A stretch of 64,000 nucleotides of DNA from Hydrangea macrophylla (Eukaryota; Streptophyta; Magnoliopsida; Cornales; Hydrangeaceae), in the NCBI GenBank assembly GCA_033977485.1, contig CM066985.1:77195045-77259044 (forward strand), in the 5' to 3' direction. Positions 59,146 to 64,000 of the stretch are shown piece after piece. The position numbers and the translations under genes were made by a program. Each line of letters opens with the position of its first letter. Within the stretch, counting starts at the first letter, position 1. The notes under the pieces are model-generated. The model was not told the DNA's origin and did not search any database. It worked only from the letters and a program-made list of their open reading frames with translations.

Positions 59146-60185
59146 GTCTGTTCTTTCTTTTGGGTGGCTAGGGTTTTTAATATAAGATATAAGTACACTA
59201 CACACACAACACATGTCAATAAAATACACAAAAATATATAAATCCCGTTTTTCTTCTTGTGGGCTCACAAAAGAGACCTATATGAGCCCAGAATGCAGTA
59301 CAAAGTGTTAAAATGAGTAGCCCAATGGGTACCCATGACCCCGGTACTAAGTTTTAATGTTAATTACATTATTTAACACATTCGCTGGCTTGTAAACACT
59401 GTATAACAAAAATACATATCAACCCTTCACTTTTTTGTTAACAAATATAAATTAATAAAATATAACTTCCAAACTAAACGTGTTCACTCATGATTTAATT
59501 TATATGCCCACCAAACACTTAAAATTTTCCAAACACATGTCTTACGTAGGTACACTCATATAACATTGCTAATTGAAATTTCAATAAAAATATTATTTAA
59601 ACACTTACAAATTTTCGGGTTGTTACAGGAAATCAACTTATGGCACTAGGAATGCACATACCCAAATGCAACATCCAAACAAGGCCTATCTAATGATTAC
59701 TTGCCATAAATGGAAGTAAAGCAAGTGTCACATCTTGCTTTGCGTAATTGCGTCACTTCCAAAATCTGTAGAAGTATATCGTGGCGCAGACAGTTTTGAA
59801 CATAAACTGGTATTTTTGCGGCGCGGTAATTATCACAAAAATACATAAAATTCATTTTAGCGTAAGAAATGATTTTCCGATTTTATAAAAATATAGTTTG
59901 AGTCAAGAGAAATTATTTTCACCGTTTTAAAATACAGTTTTGAAATTTCACGCAGGTATTACTAAAGTTTATAAAATTACAGTTTGACCCCAAAAGAAAT
60001 TTCAATATGAATTAGACAAGTAATAAGATTCCAATGATGAGAATTGTAATTAAAATAAAAGCAGACAATACCAATTGAATGATAAATATGACAATGCAAA
60101 TACAAATAATTAAATGAAAATGCAGGTTGTTACATCCTTCCTCCCTTAAACAGGATTCCGTCCCTGAAATTAAGACTAACTAGTC

Positions 60186-63100
60186 CTAAAACAATTCCGG
60201 GTACTTCTTCCTCATATAAACTTCAACTTCCCACGAGGCTTCATTCTCATCATGGTGATCCCACATAATCTTCACCAACGAAATATCGTTATTCCTCAAC
60301 TTCTTGATGCTCTGATCTAAAATCTTTACGGGCCTCTCCTTGTAAGAAACGTTATGACTTGTCTCAATATCGTCATAATTAACCACATGTGAGAGATCTC
60401 GTATGTATTTTCTCAACATACTCACATGGAATAAATTGTGGACCCTAGACATCTTTGGTGGCAGTTCAAGTCGATAAGTAACTTTCCCAACACGTTCCGA
60501 AATCTCAAACGATCCAATGAATAGCGGGGCTAACTTCCCTCTCTTGAGACCAAAACGTACTAGTCCTCGGGTTGGAGAAACCTTAAGAAGTACATGATCT
60601 CCAACACTGAATTCCAAATTTTTTCAGCGTCGATCGACATAGCTTTAATACCTGCTCTGAACGGTCCTCATTCTTTCCTTAACCAAAGAAATCTTTTCGT
60701 TGGTTTCTCTTAGCAAATCTGGTCCCAACAACTCTGTGTCTTCAACCTCTGCCTAACACAATGGAGAACGACATGGCCGTTCGTACAATGCTTCGAACGG
60801 AGCCATCCCGATACTCGTGTGATAACTATTATTATAGGCAAATTCAACCAAAGGCAAGTGTGTTTCCCAAGATTCTTCAAAATCGATAACACAAGCCCTA
60901 AGCATATTCTCTATGATTTGATTAACACGCTCAGTTTGCCCATTTGTTTGAGGGTGAAAAGCAATACTCATCTTGAGTGATGTTCCCATGTCTTCTTGCA
61001 AACTTTCCCAAAATCCAGAAGTAAAACGTGTGTCACGGTCTGACACAATCGACACAGGGGCACCATGAAGTCGTACAAATTTTTGTATGTACATCCGGCT
61101 CATCTTCTCTACCGGGTATGTCATACTGTAAGCAATGAAATGTGCCGACTTAGTTAGTTGATCCACGATTATCCAAATGACATCATGATTCTGTTGAGAT
61201 CGAGGCAATCCCACTACAAAATCCATAGTTATGTGTTCCCACTTCCAACCTGGAATAGGTAGCGGCTGCAACATTCCCGAAGGCCTCTGATGTTCAGCTT
61301 TGACTTGCTGACACGTCAAACACTTAGATACAAATTTGGCCACATCCTTCTTCATACCCTCCGACCAGAAGTTTCTCTTCAAATCCTTGTACATTTTCGT
61401 CCCTCCTGGGTGAACTGTATATCTAGACTTATGCACTTCTTCCAGAATGTCTTTCCTTAGTTCTCCACAATCTGGCACACATAATTTGTCCCTACACCGG
61501 TATCCCCCATCACCTCCCACTTTCCATTCTATTGGATCTTTCTCTGACATCTTCTCAAACCATGTACGAAACTTCTCATCTCCTTTCTATGCTTAGATGA
61601 TGCGGTTTACAATAGTAGGCTGTAGGATAAGACATCCAACGAGTTGTCCTTCTCCTTCCTCAACCTTCTGTACCTCGAACTCGGGCAATGTCTCCAATAC
61701 TCTCCATTCTCTAATCATTAAAGAGGCAATTGTTCCACGAGTCTGCCGACTCAGTGCATCAGCGACCACATTAGCTTTACCAGGGTGGTATTCTAAAGTG
61801 AAGTCGTAATCTTTAATTAATTACATCCATCTGCATTGCCTCATGTTCAACTCTTTCTGTGTTAACAAATATTTTAAACTCTTGTGATCGGAGAACAAAT
61901 CAAACTTCTCACCGTAAAGATAATATCTCAAGATCTTGAGTACAAACACTACTTCCGTCAATTCCAAATCATAGGTGGGGTAGTTCAATTCATTCGGCTT
62001 CAGCTGTCTAGATCCGTAGGCGATAACTCTTCCATCTTGCATAAGTAGACACCCCAGTCCTTGATAAGACACGTCACTGAAGATAATGAACTTCTCATTA
62101 GGCTTGGGTATGGCTAGTACTGGTACGGTGGTGAGTCTTTTTTTTAGCTCTAGAAAGGCGTGTTCATGCTTCTCTGTCCATTCAAACTTCTGAACTTTCT
62201 TGGTCAGTCAGGTCAAAGGTGCGGCTATCTTAGAGAATCCCTCGACAAATCTCCGGTAATAACCTACGAGTCCAAGGAAACTCCTAACCTCTGTAGGGTT
62301 GGTTGGCCTGACCCAATTTGACACATCATCTATCTTGGATGAATCCATAGAAATCCCTTGAGATGACACCTTGTGTCCCAAAATTTTCACTTCTTGCAAC
62401 CAGAACTCGCACTTGCTGAATTTGGCATACAAACGGTGGTCCTTAAGCATCTGCAGCGAAATCCGTAGATGTTGTTCGTGCTCTTTCGCTGACTTAGAAT
62501 AGATCAAACTATCATCTATAAAGACGACGACAAACTTATCCAAATAAGGTTTGAACACTCTGTTCATCATATCCATAAACACTGTCGGGGCATTCGTCAT
62601 TCCAAACGGCATCGCCAAAAATTTGTAGTGACCATATCGAGTTTTGAAAGCAGTCTTGAGTATATCTTCCTTCCGTACCCTTAACTGATGATATCCCGAC
62701 CGTAGGTCAATCTTGGAGAATGTTGTAGCTCCCTGTAATTTGATCGAACAAATCGTCGATCCGGGGTAAAGGATACTTATTCTTGATAGTTACGCGGTTT
62801 AGTTCTCTGTAATCGATACACAACCGAAGTGTTCCGTCCTTCTTCTTCAAGAATAACACTGGTGCTCCCCAAGGTGATGTACTTGGACGTACAAAACCCA
62901 GGTTCTCGAGCTCATGAACTTGTCCCTTCAATTCCGATAGTTCATAGTGGCCCATTCTGTAGGGAACCTTTGTAATCGGAGTGGTACCCGGTATAAGCTC
63001 AATACAGAACTCTATACTTCTCTCAGGCGGTAAACTAGAAATGTCTTGAAATACTTCCTCGAAGTCCTTGACTACAGGTATAGATGACACTATCGCTTCT

Positions 63101-64000
63101 GCACTGACGACTTCGATGTTAACCAAACACCTCGTAAGGAACATATCTCCCGAAGGGTTACATTGGAAATCAAAAGATTGATTTCCATTGTCGGAGAATG
63201 TAATTCTCTTCCTCGCACAATCCAACTTTGCTTGATTCTGAGAGAGCCAATCCATACCTAGGATTACGTCAAACTCCTTCATCGATAGGACAATACGCCT
63301 TGTAAGGATTTCACGATCTCCTAATCGTAAGGGGCAATCCTTGCATATATGTCCTAACTTGACTGCGGCTCCTAAAGGTGAGGTGGCCCTCAAAGCTTTC
63401 TCTAAACGGTGTGGTAGGACACCCAATCTTTGAATAGTATTCACAGATATGAATGAAAGTACAGCACCCGTATCAAATAACATTTTAACTTGGGAGTTAA
63501 ACAGAGTTAAAGTACCTTCCACAGCTTGCTGATCGGGCTGAGCTTCTCCATAATCTCCTTCTTCATAAATAGTTCCATCATATCCAGCGGCGTCAGGAAT
63601 AACATCATTCAAGCGTGTCTGACTCTGTTGACCATATTTCACCTGCTTGGGAGCAATGCAGAACTTGCTGATGTAACCTGGTTCACCACAATTATAGCAG
63701 ATAATCCCTTGCTGCGTAGCACGCCTAGGTGCCTTGCAATCTTGAGCCAGATGACCAGGGTTACCACAGTTGAAGCATTTCCCAGCACTACTTCATTTTC
63801 CAACTCGAGGTTGAGACGGATAGGTGACAGCTTGGGTTTTCTTGCTTCCATCAAAATTTCTCTTCTGCCCTTGGGTGCGATATGTCGGTGGCTTATTCCC
63901 AAAGTTACCCCTCTGAGGCGGCCGGAATTTAAATTATTTGCGGTTCACTCGGGCGTCTTTTTTCAGATCGGTGGCCAAGCCAACGAGTCCCTTAAACGAC
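60186..64000 (-). pseudogene. Decayed Ty3/gypsy chromovirus gag-pol, minus strand, cut by the window end
   Basis: Read downward, gag zinc knuckles [14 protein letters not shown] and [14 protein letters not shown] (about 63760-63680) come first. Protease follows with [10 protein letters not shown] (about 63470) and [13 protein letters not shown] has [15 protein letters not shown] and [11 protein letters not shown], with a frame break near 62735 and a catalytic box [10 protein letters not shown] (about 62510). RNase H is at 62072-61821. The integrase HHCC region, [15 protein letters not shown] and HPQTNGQTERVNQ lie at 61550-60753. The C-terminal chromodomain-like block is at 60617-60186. Several stops and frame breaks make it non-functional, though it is better preserved than its relative at 15953-18828. 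Gag continues beyond position 64000. Confidence 0.93.

Larger units (their letters stand above)
56611..59627 (-). mobile_element. Solo LTR D (3017 bp, minus orientation)
   Basis: On the minus strand it starts TGTAACAACCCGAAAATTT and ends AATCGGGGTGTGACA. The perfect target duplication GGAAA lies at 56606-56610 and 59628-59632. Removing it rejoins the interrupted LTR ('gcataagttgatttcc' runs on). It has a GTGAGT donor-like site at 58993 after an exon-like block ending GAACTAG, and a CT/CA microsatellite block. It holds a Stowaway MITE. It has no genes. Confidence 0.9.
54776..60134 (-). mobile_element. 3' LTR of the minus-strand gypsy copy, split by solo LTR D; distal end uncertain
   Basis: It begins on the minus strand TGTAACAACCTGC at 60134, after the polypurine tract, and is colinear with the LTR at 18874-22159. 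Shared landmarks are the CCGCGCC block, the exon-like block, GTGAGTATTACCAACTCAC (56191), the CGCGCG cluster (55624-55745) and the GGACACTCCCTGG array (55030-55345). Similarity becomes weak below about 54900, so the end given is approximate. Solo LTR D interrupts it at 56611-59627. Confidence 0.8.

Noticed and set aside
56611..59627. DNA transposon with TGTMACAMCCCGA inverted ends
   Set aside because: The ends are loosely inverted, but a perfect 5-bp duplication, TG...CA ends and similarity to other LTR ends in the window fit a solo LTR better.

Overview
The window is nuclear DNA of a flowering plant, most likely a eudicot. The signs are GT-AG introns, an ALG5-type glucosyltransferase gene with ten exons, an actin pseudogene keeping intron positions typical of plant actins, plant-specific chromovirus, Athila and Tat LTR retrotransposons, and Stowaway, PIF/Harbinger, hAT and Mutator-like MITEs. 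I cannot name the species.

Positions 1-15.9 kb are a gene island. A partial minus-strand LTR (1-1174) is followed by a broken but intron-containing actin copy (2292-4967), a GC-rich hAT MITE with a perfect 8-bp target duplication (5622-6030), and the only apparently intact cellular gene. That gene is a dolichyl-phosphate beta-glucosyltransferase (ALG5) on the minus strand (6792-13147); its exons sum to 335 codons plus stop. A tiny SMART/TRIM retroelement sits in one of its introns. From 13.3 to 15.9 kb the DNA is AT-rich with nothing recognisable.

From 15.9 kb to the end almost everything is nested retrotransposons. A decayed Ty3/gypsy copy (15953-22159, plus) ends with a 3.3-kb LTR carrying a Mutator-like MITE, and abuts a broken Tat/Ogre-like element on the minus strand (22160 to about 39608). 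The Tat element is split by two solo LTRs of one family (25320-37142, target duplication GAAGC; 37545-39575, GGAAG). The first solo LTR is split by a complete, apparently intact Tekay/Del-type chromovirus (25495-35195, target duplication CATTT, two LTRs of 2484 bp, one 1496-codon gag-pol). Further right, unassigned repeat-like DNA holds a complete non-autonomous Athila derivative with gag and protease but no RT or integrase (42255-50715, AGGGT) and, 17 bp beyond its target duplication, another solo LTR (50738-53596, AAACA) full of minisatellites. The window closes with a second decayed minus-strand gypsy copy of the 16-kb family (about 54.8-64.0 kb). Its 3' LTR holds a further solo LTR (56611-59627, GGAAA), which holds a Stowaway MITE (57016-57266).

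The most interesting cross-cutting signal is in the chromovirus LTRs. Seven of them, from several families, share a layout: an exon-like block ending in a strong GTGAGT/GTAAG donor, an intron-like segment that often carries a family-specific tandem repeat, and a cluster of short perfect palindromes (GGATCGATCC, CAGTCGACTG or CGCGCG), whose sequence differs by family.
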